Source: Bacteroidales bacterium
Lineage (GTDB): Bacteria > Bacteroidota > Bacteroidia > Bacteroidales > UBA932
DNA: 64,000 nucleotides
Reading direction: 5' to 3'
NCBI GenBank assembly: GCA_024398075.1
Contig: JAKSJM010000003.1
Location: 1 to 64,000 of the forward strand
Under the pieces are notes generated by a model, which ran no database searches, was not told the DNA's origin, and saw only the letters and a list, made by a program, of their open reading frames with translations. Made by a program: the position numbers and the translations under genes. Below, piece by piece: positions 34,238 to 43,418 of the stretch; the stretch's first letter is position 1, and each line of letters starts with the position of its first letter.

Positions 34238-35173
34238 CTAATTCTTCTCCTTCTTTAAACCAGAAAATCCCACTTTCATCTCTTCAAAGCCCTCGCCGTA
34301 CACGTTGTTTGTAGGAGAAACGGACATGAATGCCTTCGAATCAATGCTCTTGATGGCCTTATTCAGCATAGGAAGCTCCTTCTGATCAATGAGAATGAGA
34401 AGGACATTCTTCTGCTGCTTGGTGTACCATCCCATGGCAGAGAGCACTGTAACGCCACGATCCAGGACATTGATGATGTGATCAGCGATCTGTTCATACT
34501 TCTCCGAGAATACAATGAGCTGGTACGAGCTCTTCTTACCACCGACTACGAAATCTACCATCAGGGTGAAAGTCATGATCTGCTCGACGCCATAAATCAT
34601 GTCGCCAAAAGACTTGTCTGGAAGAAGCAGAAGCAGGGCTACCACCACGAAGTCAGACACCATGAACACGGTGCTGAGAGAGACAGGCCAGTATTTATGC
34701 ACCATCAGAGCAATGATATCTGTTCCTCCTGTGCTACCGCCAAATCGAAGCACCATTCCAAGTCCCAGCGCCTCAAGGGCACCGGCTATGATAGGGATAA
34801 GCACCCTATCGTCGACATAGAAAAACTGCCCAGGAATACACTGAAGGGCATCTACACTTGCGATGAACTTCATCATGATAGATGACACCACGATACAATA
34901 TATGGTCTTGAAACCAAATCCAATGCCCATGGCTATCACGGCTATTATGATGAGAGCCGCATTAATAACAAAGTATGAAGTTTGTGCCTCAATGGCGCCA
35001 TTGGTCGCAAACTGTATGATGGTACAAAGACCCATCATACCACCTGCGCTCATGCCATTCGGAATCATGAAGCCTTCCCACGCAAGTGAGAAGATAAAGC
35101 AAAAAAGCGTAAGAAGCAGGTAAGTCCAAATAGTCTTACCTGCCTGCTTAGCCGTTATTTTTGGTAATGTCAT
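34238..35173 (-). CDS. YitT family membrane protein (second of pair)
   Basis: The protein has 311 residues and the same layout as its neighbour: membrane part with NGMSAGGMMGL and FGGSTGGTDIIALM, then a DUF2179 domain with SAMGWYTKQQKNVLLIL. The pair probably arose by tandem duplication. Its start codon overlaps the leuS stop by one base, so translation is coupled. Function unknown. Confidence 0.88.
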   Translation of the reverse strand: MTLPKITAKQAGKTIWTYLLLTLFCFIFSLAWEGFMIPNGMSAGGMMGLCTIIQFATNGAIEAQTSYFVINAALIIIAVIAMGIGFGFKTIYCIVVSSIMMKFIASVDALQCIPGQFFYVDDRVLIPIIAGALEALGLGMVLRFGGSTGGTDIIALMVHKYWPVSLSTVFMVSDFVVVALLLLLPDKSFGDMIYGVEQIMTFTLMVDFVVGGKKSSYQLIVFSEKYEQIADHIINVLDRGVTVLSAMGWYTKQQKNVLLILIDQKELPMLNKAIKSIDSKAFMSVSPTNNVYGEGFEEMKVGFSGLKKEKN

Positions 35174-37938
35174 TACTTAACAACGATATTTACGATCTTT
35201 CCTGGAACCACGATCACCTTTACGATATTCAATCCTTCTGTGTACTTGGCAGTCTGCTCCATAGCACGAACCTTAGCCTCAACATCTTCCTTGGACATAT
35301 CCTTAGGAAGGTCAACAGTGAAACGAGTCTTACCATTGAATGACACAGCGTATGTGCAGGTGTTCTCCACTGTATAGCTTTCTATGTATTCAGGGAAAGT
35401 AGCGTATGTTACTGACTCAGTATGGCCAAGGGCCTCCCAAAGCTCCTCTGTGATGTGTGGAGCAAATGGAGAGAGAAGCACTACCATAGGCTCAAGAATC
35501 TCCTTCTTGGTGCACTTGAGAGCAGTGAGGTCATTAAGAGCAATCATAAATGCACTGATAGTAGTGTTATATGAGAATGACTCGATATCACTCTGCTCCT
35601 TGCCAATGAGCTTGTGAAGGACCTTAAGCTCTTCTGCCGTAGCTTTCTCATCGCTCACAATCCACTGGTCACGATCGTAGAAGAGTCTCCAGAACTTCTT
35701 CAGGAAGCGGTTTACACCATCGATACCCTTGGTGTCCCAAGGCTTGCTCTGCTCGATAGGACCGAGGAACATCTCGTAGAGTCTGAGGGTATCTGCGCCG
35801 TAGGTGTCACAGATGAGGTCTGGATTCACCACGTTGTACATACTCTTACTCATCTTCTCGATAGCGTAGCCACATACATACTCACCATTCTCGAGAATGA
35901 ACTCTGCATCCGCGAACTCAGGTCTCCACGCCTTGAATGCCTCAAGATCAAGTTTGTCATTATAGACAATGTTTACGTCCACATGGATCTCAGTGGTTTC
36001 GTACTGATCCTTGAGTCCAAGTGAAACGAATGTATTTGTACCGACTACTCTATAAACGAAGTTTGAACGGCCCTGGATCATACCCTGGTTGATGAGCTTA
36101 CGGAATGGCTCGTCCTCGCATACATAACCGAGGTCAAAGAGGAACTTGTTCCAGAATCTCGAATAGATAAGGTGACCGGTCGCATGCTCGGTTCCACCGA
36201 TATAAAGATCCACATTCCTCCAGTATGCATTCACATCCTTGTCTACGAGAGCCTCACCATTGTGAGGATCCATGTATCTGAGATAGTATGCGCTTGAACC
36301 AGCGAAACCAGGCATGGTGCTCTTCTCGAGAGGATAGCCATTGTATGTCCAATCCTTCGCGCGAGCAAGAGGTGGTTCGCCATTTGCCGCAGGCTTGAAT
36401 GACTCGATCTCAGGGAGCTCAAGAGGGAGTTCTGACTCAGGTAGTGGTGTAGGGATGCCATCCTTATAATAGATAGGGAATGGCTCACCCCAATATCTCT
36501 GACGTGAGAAGATGGCGTCACGAAGTCTGTAGTTTGTCTTTCTTCTGCCAAGTCCCTTCTCCTCTACGTAGTCCTTTGCAGTCTCAATAGCGACCTTTAC
36601 ATCAAGACCATTGAGGAAGCCTGAATTGCACATCTTGCCTTCCTTGGCATCGAAGCTCTGTTCTGAAACATCGCAGCCCTCGATGATAGGAATGATAGGA
36701 AGGTCAAACTTGCGAGCGAACGCGTAGTCACGGCTATCATGAGCAGGAACTGCCATGATGGCACCAGTGCCGTAGCCAGCGAGCACGTACTCTGAGATCC
36801 ACACTGGAATCTTCTCTCCAGTAAGAGGATTAATTCCATAAGCTCCTGAGAATACACCAGTCACAGACTTAGTCTCTGCAATACGCTCACGCTCAGTCTT
36901 CTTCTTAACCTGCTTGATGTACTCTTCTACAGCCTCTTTCTGCTCAGGTGTGGTGAGCTCGGCTACGAGATCACTCTCTGGTGCAAGAACCATGAAAGTA
37001 ACGCCGAAGATAGTATCCACACGGGTAGTGAAGATGGTTACAGGAACTGTCTTCTCGCCGCTCTCAACATTGAATACGACCTCTGTTCCCTCAGACTTAC
37101 CGATCCAGTTCTTCTGCATCTCCTTGAGTGAATCGGTCCACTCAAGAGTATCAAGAGACGAAAGAAGTCTTCCAGCATAAGCAGATACACGAAGCTGCCA
37201 CTGAGTCATCTTCTTCTGCTCTACAGGATAACCACCACGTACTGAAAGGCCATCCTTGACCTCGTCATTTGCGAGTACGGTACCGAGGCCCTCACACCAG
37301 TTGACTGAAGTCTCACCCTGGTATGCGATACGATATCTCATGAGAGCATCTGATTTCTCCTTCTCAGAGAAAGCCTTCCACTGCTCCGCAGTGAAAGAAT
37401 CTCCATCAGTGCAAGCAGCTTTTACTGAAGCATTTCCGCACTTCTCAAAGATAGCGGCGAGCTCTTCGATAGGGCGAGCCTTCTGCATGTCTGTATCATA
37501 CCAGCTGCCAAACATCTTGAGGAAAGCCCACTGAGTCCAATGATAGTACTTAGGATCACATGTGCGCACTTCCCTATCCCAGTCGTATGAGAAGCCGATA
37601 CGATCCATCTGCTGACGATAGCGTGCGATGTTATCTGTAGTGGTCTTCTCAGGATGCTGACCCGTCTGGATAGCATACTGCTCTGCTGGAAGTCCAAACG
37701 CATCATATCCCATTGGGTGAAGGACATTGAAGCCCTTGAGTCTCTTATATCTAGAGAAGATATCGCTGGCAATGTATCCGAGAGGGTGTCCTACATGAAG
37801 ACCTGCTCCTGATGGATATGGGAACATATCCAGAACATAGTACTTAGGCTTGGAAGCATCCTCCTTCGCCTTGAAAGTGCCTTCAGCAGCCCACTTGGCT
37901 TGCCATTTCTTCTCAATTGCTTTGAAATCGTATTCCAT
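35173..37938 (-). CDS. leuS: Leucyl-tRNA synthetase
   Basis: This is a class Ia aminoacyl-tRNA synthetase of 921 residues. The HIGH motif is HVGHPLGY, and KMSKS is [13 protein letters not shown]. The CP1 editing domain contains [15 protein letters not shown], with the conserved Asp of the editing site. No T-box or leader peptide lies upstream; the gene follows the M28-TonB gene by 12 bases and is internal to an operon. Confidence 0.98.
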   Translation of the reverse strand: MEYDFKAIEKKWQAKWAAEGTFKAKEDASKPKYYVLDMFPYPSGAGLHVGHPLGYIASDIFSRYKRLKGFNVLHPMGYDAFGLPAEQYAIQTGQHPEKTTTDNIARYRQQMDRIGFSYDWDREVRTCDPKYYHWTQWAFLKMFGSWYDTDMQKARPIEELAAIFEKCGNASVKAACTDGDSFTAEQWKAFSEKEKSDALMRYRIAYQGETSVNWCEGLGTVLANDEVKDGLSVRGGYPVEQKKMTQWQLRVSAYAGRLLSSLDTLEWTDSLKEMQKNWIGKSEGTEVVFNVESGEKTVPVTIFTTRVDTIFGVTFMVLAPESDLVAELTTPEQKEAVEEYIKQVKKKTERERIAETKSVTGVFSGAYGINPLTGEKIPVWISEYVLAGYGTGAIMAVPAHDSRDYAFARKFDLPIIPIIEGCDVSEQSFDAKEGKMCNSGFLNGLDVKVAIETAKDYVEEKGLGRRKTNYRLRDAIFSRQRYWGEPFPIYYKDGIPTPLPESELPLELPEIESFKPAANGEPPLARAKDWTYNGYPLEKSTMPGFAGSSAYYLRYMDPHNGEALVDKDVNAYWRNVDLYIGGTEHATGHLIYSRFWNKFLFDLGYVCEDEPFRKLINQGMIQGRSNFVYRVVGTNTFVSLGLKDQYETTEIHVDVNIVYNDKLDLEAFKAWRPEFADAEFILENGEYVCGYAIEKMSKSMYNVVNPDLICDTYGADTLRLYEMFLGPIEQSKPWDTKGIDGVNRFLKKFWRLFYDRDQWIVSDEKATAEELKVLHKLIGKEQSDIESFSYNTTISAFMIALNDLTALKCTKKEILEPMVVLLSPFAPHITEELWEALGHTESVTYATFPEYIESYTVENTCTYAVSFNGKTRFTVDLPKDMSKEDVEAKVRAMEQTAKYTEGLNIVKVIVVPGKIVNIVVK

Positions 37939-37950
37939 AACTATATATCT

Positions 37951-39285
37951 TTATTTCTTCTTTTTCTCAAGTCTAAACTCCACATAGAGTGAGAGTTCCG
38001 CCTTCACCGGCTTGCCCTTCACCCGACCCGGTTTCCAGTTCGGAGAGGCCTTGATGACTCTTACGGCCTCCTCGTCAAGCATCTCATCGACACCCTTAAG
38101 CACCTTGACATCTGTCACCTTGCCCTTCTCGTTGATGATGAAATCCACAAGCACACGACCCTGAATTCCATTCACAACTGCTTTCTGAGGATAACGCAGA
38201 TACTGATATACCCACTTCTGCAGGAAGTACGTAGGGTCTACTCTTCCAAGGAACGAAGGCTTATAGTCGCAGTCATAATAAGGGACTACGTCCGATCCAT
38301 CAGCTACAGGAGTTTTTCTTTCATTTGGGTTGAAAAGCGGTCTCTCGCCATTCACGAGCTTCACAGAGAAGTTAAACAAGTACTCAAGCTCGCGCTCCAT
38401 GAAATCATATTCAAGCTTATCGTAAGTATCTCTGTCAGAGCCATATTCACTATAATGTCCCGTACTGAACATTACAGACGGTATCTGCATGGCATAGAAT
38501 GACCTATGATCAGAAGGGAATGGTTCAAGCGAGGTGATGGTAGGATGCACTGGCTGCAATGTGTTTGCCAGCGAATTCACCACTGCGTTCATGTCTGAGT
38601 TTGACGAAGTGAATGCAAGGAACTCCTGCGACTTAGGGATACCCACAATGTCAAGATTGATCATCGCAGCGATCTTCTCTGCAGCGCCAAACGACCTGTT
38701 AAGGAAGTACCATGATCCGGCATTTCCCTCGAGGGAGGAGCCAAATGCGACAAAGATGACAGAACGCTTCAAGAGCAATGAATTCGTCTGGAGCATTCTC
38801 GCGAGCTCCATCATGAGCGCGAGTCCTGACGCGTTTCCATTGGCACCATAATACATTTTCTCAGTAGGCACGCCGTCTATGGTGACGCTGCGCACGCCTA
38901 TGTTGTCCATACGGGCACCGATGACTATGTACTCGTCACGCAAGGATTTGTCATAACCCTGAATGAAACCAACCACATTCCTGGAAGTGAGCGTGTCACC
39001 ACTTGTCTGCTTTATGCCGAAGAGATCGCCCTCATCTGGCGAGAGCATCTCGACGCCGTACTTCTTGAACATATCTGCCACATAGATGGCGGTCTCATAC
39101 TCGCCATCCGAGCCAGCCGCGCGGCCTCTCTTCGATGGAGAAGAGATATACGCGACATGCTCCTTGAGGGAAGCTACTGTCTCACTGTCATCTATGTCTG
39201 AAAAATGGACTTTGTACTGTGCCTGGGCAGAAACCCCAAGAATAAGCAGCATCAAGGCTGCAAGGAAACATTTTCTTTTCATCAT
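37951..39285 (-). CDS. M28-like (zinc-ligand-less) domain fused to TonB C-terminal domain
   Basis: The protein has 444 residues with a signal peptide (about 1-22). The middle (about 25-320) has the M28 aminopeptidase fold, but the metal-binding motifs are altered. The usual AHxD is ARMD, the DDN/GANDNASG position reads GANGNASG, and the EE pair of the active site reads SSLEG. Only the NLDIVG Asp is clear. It is therefore probably not a zinc peptidase. The last 90 residues are a TonB C-terminal domain (QYLRYPQKAVVNGIQGRVLVDF...). Likely periplasmic, and may bind peptides or contact an outer-membrane receptor; the role is unknown. Confidence 0.78.
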   Translation of the reverse strand: MMKRKCFLAALMLLILGVSAQAQYKVHFSDIDDSETVASLKEHVAYISSPSKRGRAAGSDGEYETAIYVADMFKKYGVEMLSPDEGDLFGIKQTSGDTLTSRNVVGFIQGYDKSLRDEYIVIGARMDNIGVRSVTIDGVPTEKMYYGANGNASGLALMMELARMLQTNSLLLKRSVIFVAFGSSLEGNAGSWYFLNRSFGAAEKIAAMINLDIVGIPKSQEFLAFTSSNSDMNAVVNSLANTLQPVHPTITSLEPFPSDHRSFYAMQIPSVMFSTGHYSEYGSDRDTYDKLEYDFMERELEYLFNFSVKLVNGERPLFNPNERKTPVADGSDVVPYYDCDYKPSFLGRVDPTYFLQKWVYQYLRYPQKAVVNGIQGRVLVDFIINEKGKVTDVKVLKGVDEMLDEEAVRVIKASPNWKPGRVKGKPVKAELSLYVEFRLEKKKK

Positions 39286-39821
39286 AATGCTTCCTCATTA
39301 ATCAAAATCGATGCCTCTTTATGGGTATAGCCACTTTCAATTAGACCTTGAAGTGACTCCCAGAACTCGAAGATGTCATTTGTATGGCAGATACCTACCT
39401 TCTTATATCCCTTCAGTGTAGGGATGAGAATGGCATCGTAACCTTTCTTCTCCTTGTAGCTTGCGGCAAACGCCTGTGCATTTTCCACAGTCGAGAAAGC
39501 GCCCACGATCACGGAGTACCTGTACCCGTAAGTGCCTGGGGCAATGCCTCCGAGCCTCTCTGGACGATCCACCGCGAATCCGCAATGCTGCAGCGAGTCG
39601 CAGAGCGCGAGCGAATCTGCTGTCCTTTTGAGCGCCTCTTCCACGCGAAGCGCAGAGTCCTTGCGAGCCTGCAGAATCTGCTGCTCACGCTTGATCAAAG
39701 CTGCGCGTGCCTCGATGTCCTCCGATGTAGGTCTTCCCGCCAGCGAGCGCATGAAATCACACCCTGACAGGAGCAGCATAGAGGCTGCGAGAAAGCTGAA
39801 AATCAATGTACTTCTTCTCAT
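39282..39821 (-). CDS. SPOR-domain lipoprotein
   Basis: The protein has 179 residues from ATG 39821, where a lipoprotein signal begins (MRRSTLIFSF, lipobox LLSGC with Cys near 20). A coiled, Glu/Arg/Lys-rich segment (about 35-70) precedes a C-terminal SPOR domain (YRYSVIVGAFSTVENAQAFAASYKEKKGYDAILI) that binds denuded peptidoglycan. It may act at the division site. Its end overlaps the M28-TonB gene by 4 bases. A full promoter lies upstream. Confidence 0.85.
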   Translation of the reverse strand: MRRSTLIFSFLAASMLLLSGCDFMRSLAGRPTSEDIEARAALIKREQQILQARKDSALRVEEALKRTADSLALCDSLQHCGFAVDRPERLGGIAPGTYGYRYSVIVGAFSTVENAQAFAASYKEKKGYDAILIPTLKGYKKVGICHTNDIFEFWESLQGLIESGYTHKEASILINEEAL

Positions 39822-39844
39822 AGGACCAATAACCCAATTAAATG

Positions 39845-39890
39845 CAAATTTAATGAATATTAATCTACTGACAAAAAAAACGTATCTTTG
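39845..39890. promoter_or_regulatory. Overlapping divergent promoters of the SPOR and CapA-like genes
   Basis: On minus, TTTG (39875-39872), 19 bases, then TAAATTTG (39852-39845), full consensus. On plus, TATCTTTG (39883-39890) has no good -33. The plus -7 box ends only 4 bases before the GTG start of the CapA-like gene. Confidence 0.7.
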
Positions 39891-39894
39891 CAAA

Positions 39895-40983
39895 GTGAAC
39901 AGGAAAAAACTCATAATCATCATGGCCATTGTCTTCACAGTGCTTGCGCAGTTCAGCGCCAAAGCACAGTGGAGCGACATCTACAAGATACCATTTCCAC
40001 AGCCATCAGTGCCACCAGTAGATACTGTATCTGTGGTAATGATTGGAGATGTCATGATGCACTCTAAGCAGCTCAGCTACGACTGCAGCACTTTTCTCGC
40101 CCCTCTCAAGCCGATGCTTGAAAACGCGGACATTGCCATCGCAAACATGGAGTTTGCGCTCGGCGGCGCCCCTTATTCCGGATATCCAGCATTCTCTGCT
40201 CCAGATAGTTACGCAGACTACGTGAAGAGTCTGGGAGTGGATGTGTTTCTCCTTGCAAACAACCACATCCGCGACAAGGGAGAAAGGGGTCTTTATAGGA
40301 CCATCGACTACTATGAGAGCATGGGGATCAGATACACTGGCGCTACGCTCACTGAGCAAGCTGACTCGACGCTAAACCCTCTCATCATGATGTCACATGG
40401 CATCCGTTTCGCATTCATCAACTGCACCTACGGCACAAACGGAAACCATAGCGAGGCTGGTTTTCCTCGCGTACGCCTCACTTCAAAGGAGCTGATAAAG
40501 AAGGATATAGAGAGGGCTAAGAGAGCTGGGGCAGACTTTATCATTGCCCTACCTCACTGGGGGCTAGAGTATCAGCTGAAACACTCTTACGCTCAGGATG
40601 ACTTCGCCAAATGGCTCGTAGGCCAGGGAGTGGACGCGATCGTCGGTGGTCATCCACACGTAGTCCAGGACACCACCCACATCAAGGGTGTGCCCGTAAT
40701 CTACTCCATGGGCAATGCAGTCTCAAACATGACCGCAACAAATACGCGCCTGGAACTTGCTGTAACATTGAGGTTTACAAATGACCACGAAGGATCAATG
40801 AAGATGCTTGAGCCAGAGATCACCTTCCTTTGGTGCACAGTTCCCGGCATGCTCATCGACGGTTTCCAGACCATTCCAGTAGAAAAATATATCGGAAGGC
40901 GCGATGAATGGATCACACCTTCCGACTATGATAACATGATGTCGACACTCGCGAGAGTCAAGAGCGCCACCGGCATCGAATAA
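39895..40983 (+). CDS. CapA/PgsA-like metallophosphatase-fold protein
   Basis: The protein has 362 residues from GTG 39895, which gives a proper signal peptide (MNRKKLIIIM..., cleavage near SAKAQ). The CapA-type domain shows MIGDVMMHSKQL, IANMEFALGG, LANNHIRDKG, ALPHWGLEY and GHPHVVQD. These include the expected metal ligands of the calcineurin-like fold. The family is named for poly-gamma-glutamate capsule synthesis, but no capB/capC is here, so a polymer role is not supported. The alternative ATG 39922 would remove the positive n-region of the signal peptide. Confidence 0.82.
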   Translation: MNRKKLIIIMAIVFTVLAQFSAKAQWSDIYKIPFPQPSVPPVDTVSVVMIGDVMMHSKQLSYDCSTFLAPLKPMLENADIAIANMEFALGGAPYSGYPAFSAPDSYADYVKSLGVDVFLLANNHIRDKGERGLYRTIDYYESMGIRYTGATLTEQADSTLNPLIMMSHGIRFAFINCTYGTNGNHSEAGFPRVRLTSKELIKKDIERAKRAGADFIIALPHWGLEYQLKHSYAQDDFAKWLVGQGVDAIVGGHPHVVQDTTHIKGVPVIYSMGNAVSNMTATNTRLELAVTLRFTNDHEGSMKMLEPEITFLWCTVPGMLIDGFQTIPVEKYIGRRDEWITPSDYDNMMSTLARVKSATGIE

Positions 40984-40984
40984 T

Positions 40985-41929
40985 CTACTTCTCCCCTGCG
41001 GCGTCAAAAGCCTTAACTATCTTGGACACAAGAGGATGACGAACGATATCCTCGTTCGTGAACTCTATGACGCTCACTCCCTTGATATCTCTTACGAGAT
41101 TCACTCCGCGCATGAGACCACTGTCCCCCTTGTTCGGCAAGTCCACCTGAGAAGCATCTCCGGTGACGATGAACTTTGCATTGCAACCCATTCGAGTCAG
41201 GAACATCTTCAGCTGTCCAAGATTTGTGTTCTGAGCCTCGTCCAGAATGACACAAGCTCTATCCAGGGTACGGCCGCGCATGTATGCGAGAGGTGCAATC
41301 TGGATGGTTCCCTCAGTAATAAATTCCTGAAGCTTGCGAGAAGGGATCATATCACCTAGAGCGTCGTAGAGCGGCTGAAGATATGGATCAAGCTTATCCT
41401 TGAGGTCACCAGGAAGGAATCCAAGCCTCTCGCCAGCCTCAACAGCCGGTCTAGTAAGAATGATGCGCTTGATTTCTCTATTCTTCAAGGCTCTTACCGC
41501 TAGAGCAATAGCCACATATGTCTTTCCCGTACCTGCAGGGCCTAGGGCAAAGATGAGGTCATTGTCAAAATAAGCCTTCACCATATTTTGCTGCGTGAGA
41601 TTTCGCGCACGAATAGGTGTGCCCTCTGTGCTGTGAACGATTATAGCATTGCCATTCAGCTTAAAGCTGTCTGCCGAAGTCTCTCCGTCAAAGATCTCAG
41701 TGACATCATAAGGTGTCAGATTCATCTTCTGATGGCGGCGAGTTATGAGCTGGGCAAACTTTACCTCAAAGTCCTCTACCTGTGTGGGAGAACCTTCCAG
41801 CACTATATCCATTCCCCTAGCGACCACTTTCAGTCCAGGAAAATAGCTACAGAACTCTTCCAATATCTTATTTCCAGCGCCATAGATCTCTACTGGGTCA
41901 ATGGCTTCAAGCTTAATGGTTTTCTTCAT
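40985..41929 (-). CDS. phoH: PhoH-like ATPase
   Basis: The protein has 314 residues from ATG 41929 (MKKTIKLEA). An N-terminal KH-like RNA-binding part (about 1-100) precedes the PhoH ATPase domain with Walker A GPAGTGKTYVAIA and the later VILDEAQN (Walker B). Members are linked to ribosome maturation and RNA turnover with YbeY. The upstream in-frame TTG lies within the 5' region next to the promoter and is less likely. The gene ends one base from the convergent CapA-like gene. Confidence 0.92.
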   Translation of the reverse strand: MKKTIKLEAIDPVEIYGAGNKILEEFCSYFPGLKVVARGMDIVLEGSPTQVEDFEVKFAQLITRRHQKMNLTPYDVTEIFDGETSADSFKLNGNAIIVHSTEGTPIRARNLTQQNMVKAYFDNDLIFALGPAGTGKTYVAIALAVRALKNREIKRIILTRPAVEAGERLGFLPGDLKDKLDPYLQPLYDALGDMIPSRKLQEFITEGTIQIAPLAYMRGRTLDRACVILDEAQNTNLGQLKMFLTRMGCNAKFIVTGDASQVDLPNKGDSGLMRGVNLVRDIKGVSVIEFTNEDIVRHPLVSKIVKAFDAAGEK

Positions 41930-41950
41930 TAGCACAAACAATTATTGCCA

Positions 41951-41990
41951 CAAATATACGAAAAAAGGAAATGCCCCGAAGAGCATTTCC
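41951..41990 (-). terminator. Terminator of the TPR gene overlapping the phoH promoter
   Basis: The minus strand has GGAAATGC (41990-41983) pairing with GCATTTCC (41974-41967) followed by TTTTTTCG. The phoH -7 box TATATTTG (41958-41951) follows 2 bases later, so the -33 region falls inside the hairpin loop. Confidence 0.8.
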
Positions 41991-42014
41991 TTATAATATC
42001 TTGTATGTACAATA

Positions 42015-43388
42015 TTAAAGTGTACCGTTCTCGGTGATAGCCTTGAACTTCTCGTACTTCTCTGCGAATGAAGCGTCCTCATCGCGGAAACGGTAGCAAG
42101 CGTTCTTAAGGTACTCAGCGATGCTGACCTTGACATCGTTGTCCTTAGAGATCTCAAATGCCTTCTCGAAAGGAGCGATACAGCCCTTGAGAGCCTCCTC
42201 GAACTGCTTAACGAGAACCATGTACTTGTTGTCATCAAACTCCTCCTGAGCCTTGGTCTGAACGTCGATAGCCTTGTTGTACATAAGGATACCCTCGCCG
42301 ATGTAACCGAACTCATAAGCAGGATTGATCTCTGCACACTTTCTGTAAGCCTCGATAGCCTCAGCCTCCTGGCCAAGCTTGCTGCGGATGTTACCCTCAA
42401 CATAGTAGAGAGAAGCATTGTTTGGCTCGTTCTTCTTTGCGCCATCAAGGAGCACGAAGAGTCTGTCAGTGTCCTCACCACTTGTTACATAGTAGTTGAT
42501 AAGACCGATAAGGATGCTCTGGCTAGCTGGATAAGCCTGGAAACCCTTCTCAAGGATGTCCTTTGCAGCAGCCTTAGCTGCCTTGATAGCGTCAGCCTTT
42601 GCAGCCTCGTCAGCGATAGCCTCTGCCTTAGCGGTAAGAGACTTCTCGGTGCACTCAGCGAGCTTACCGAATACCTCACCGTCATTTGCATAGTAGCCAT
42701 AGCCAATGCACTTGTTGAATACCTCGATAGCCTTATCGTTATCACCACCCTGCCATGCTGCGAAACCAGCATTGTAGAGAGAGTTTGTATCAAGCTTTGC
42801 GAATGGCTCGACGAGTGAAGCCTCAGCAGCCTTCTCGAAGTTTACGCTTGCCTTAGCGAGGTCACCGAGGGTGTAAGCGTTGTAAGCCTCCTCTACATAC
42901 TTGTTGCAGATAGCCTCGATAGCAGCAGCGATGTCTGCCTTCTTCTTTCCACCTGCATCTACGAGACCAGCCTGCTTGTAAGCCTCAAGAGCCTGTGCAA
43001 GAGCGTTCTCTACATATGGCTTGGTAACAACGATCATGTTAAGAACGTCGTTTGCATAGTAGTAGTCGCTATTTGCGTAAGACTCCTTAACATATTCCTG
43101 ACCACCGAGAACTACATTCTCAACTGCGGTAGGGGCCACCTTGCCCATCATGAGCTTAAGCTCTGCCTTCTGCATACCGATCATACCGTTTCCAGCAGGA
43201 GCATTGTATGCATCCATGAGTGTCTGGCCGAGCTTCATCCAAGTAGCTACCTTGGTAGCCTTCTTAGGGTTCTGTGCATCAGCCTGAGCCTTTGCGATAG
43301 CTGCAGCTGCAGCATCCTGAGACTTTACCTGTGCGCCGGCAAACTGGAATGATGCCAGAAGTGCCAATGCCAAAAAGATTTTTTTCAT
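42015..43388 (-). CDS. Secreted tetratricopeptide-repeat protein
   Basis: The protein has 457 residues with a signal peptide (about 1-19, ending QFAGAQ). Several TPR units fill the rest; the clearest are NSLYNAGFAAWQGGDNDKAIEVFNKCI, NASLYYVEGNIRSKLGQEAEAIEAYRKCAEINP and the unit before DVQTKAQEEF. Codon use is biased toward preferred codons, suggesting abundant expression. It follows gyrA by 30 bases. The role is unknown; TPR proteins of this type often support outer-membrane complexes. Confidence 0.8.
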   Translation of the reverse strand: MKKIFLALALLASFQFAGAQVKSQDAAAAAIAKAQADAQNPKKATKVATWMKLGQTLMDAYNAPAGNGMIGMQKAELKLMMGKVAPTAVENVVLGGQEYVKESYANSDYYYANDVLNMIVVTKPYVENALAQALEAYKQAGLVDAGGKKKADIAAAIEAICNKYVEEAYNAYTLGDLAKASVNFEKAAEASLVEPFAKLDTNSLYNAGFAAWQGGDNDKAIEVFNKCIGYGYYANDGEVFGKLAECTEKSLTAKAEAIADEAAKADAIKAAKAAAKDILEKGFQAYPASQSILIGLINYYVTSGEDTDRLFVLLDGAKKNEPNNASLYYVEGNIRSKLGQEAEAIEAYRKCAEINPAYEFGYIGEGILMYNKAIDVQTKAQEEFDDNKYMVLVKQFEEALKGCIAPFEKAFEISKDNDVKVSIAEYLKNACYRFRDEDASFAEKYEKFKAITENGTL

Positions 43389-43418
43389 AACCTAGATTGT
43401 TATTGTGATGTTAATAAA

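Noticed and set aside
35173..37990. T-box or leucine leader before leuS
   Set aside because: The gene lies 12 bases after the preceding coding region with no room for a leader, and no Leu-rich leader peptide or terminator is present.
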